Source of the DNA: Metallyticus violacea
Lineage: Eukaryota > Arthropoda > Insecta > Mantodea > Metallyticidae
NCBI GenBank assembly: GCA_030762175.1
Contig: CM060843.1
Coordinates: 23,922,001-23,986,000 of the forward strand
Length of the DNA: 64,000 nt
Direction of reading: 5' to 3'
In this document: positions 63,949 to 64,000 of the stretch, piece by piece
Position numbering within the stretch: the stretch's first letter is position 1
Layout of the letters: the number at the start of each line of letters is the position of its first letter
Notes under the pieces: model-generated
Databases searched by the model: none
The model's input: the letters and a program-made list of their open reading frames with translations, nothing else
What the model was told of the DNA's origin: nothing
Translations under genes and position numbers: made by a program

Positions 63949-64000
63949 TTTGTTAATAAAGACTGCATCAAAACAGTTCGTATGCCTGGAATGTGTTAGG

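Overview
This window is eukaryotic nuclear DNA, AT-rich and almost entirely made of decayed transposable elements. The transposase families, the tRNA-derived SINEs and a short TTAGG-type run point to an arthropod, most likely an insect with a large repeat-rich genome. I cannot name the species. No bacterial operon, ribosome binding site, CRISPR array, rRNA or functional tRNA gene is present. The long frames over the AC repeat and over SINEs are not genes.

Host gene content is sparse. Two short plus-strand exons, 28171-28225 and 60466-60640, have good splice signals and matching phase (0/0). Joined in reading they resemble the C-terminal end of a C2 domain as found, from memory, in RGS3-type C2/PDZ/RGS proteins. 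The intron between them would be 32,240 bp and holds the whole right half of the repeat landscape. A weaker, unidentified minus-strand exon candidate lies at 10666-10802.

Layout: 1-3072 holds two inverted copies of one TA-flanked mariner around a LINE tail. 5363-6268 has two SINEs and a LINE RNase H fragment. 9580-9925 is a Tc1/mariner C-terminal scrap. 11881-12113 is a SINE. 13780-14977 is a mariner cut by a SINE. 16257-17461 is the most complete copy of the first mariner. 19220-20110 is a LINE 3' end. 20175-24377 holds four SINEs and a LINE scrap. 24500-25300 is a decayed mariner, and 26870-27660 a second LINE type. After the first exon come a SINE tail plus Tc1-like remnant (30920-32130), two more copies of the second LINE (34200-35490 and 39600-40830), a perfect 597-unit AC repeat (37111-38304) abutting a truncated Tc1/mariner copy (to 38689), a mariner fragment (41014-41560), a GC-rich unassigned block (41570-42200), two more copies of the 38-kb family (42839-43626 and 47458-48653, the latter with a nested SINE), a rearranged mariner (44760-46700), two SINEs (50266-52271), a mariner (55372-56403), a TIR element (57453-58556), a mariner fragment (59698-60256), the second exon, and a 105-bp-arm hairpin (62886-63106).

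All transposase and reverse-transcriptase genes seen are broken by stops, frameshifts or deletions, so no autonomous element is present. Nothing here amounts to a new multi-gene system. The most checkable points are the two phase-matched exons, the extreme AC array, the different partial copies of one Tc1/mariner family with a variable 36-bp repeat, recurrent loss of the T-arm in SINE copies, and the large hairpin at 63 kb.
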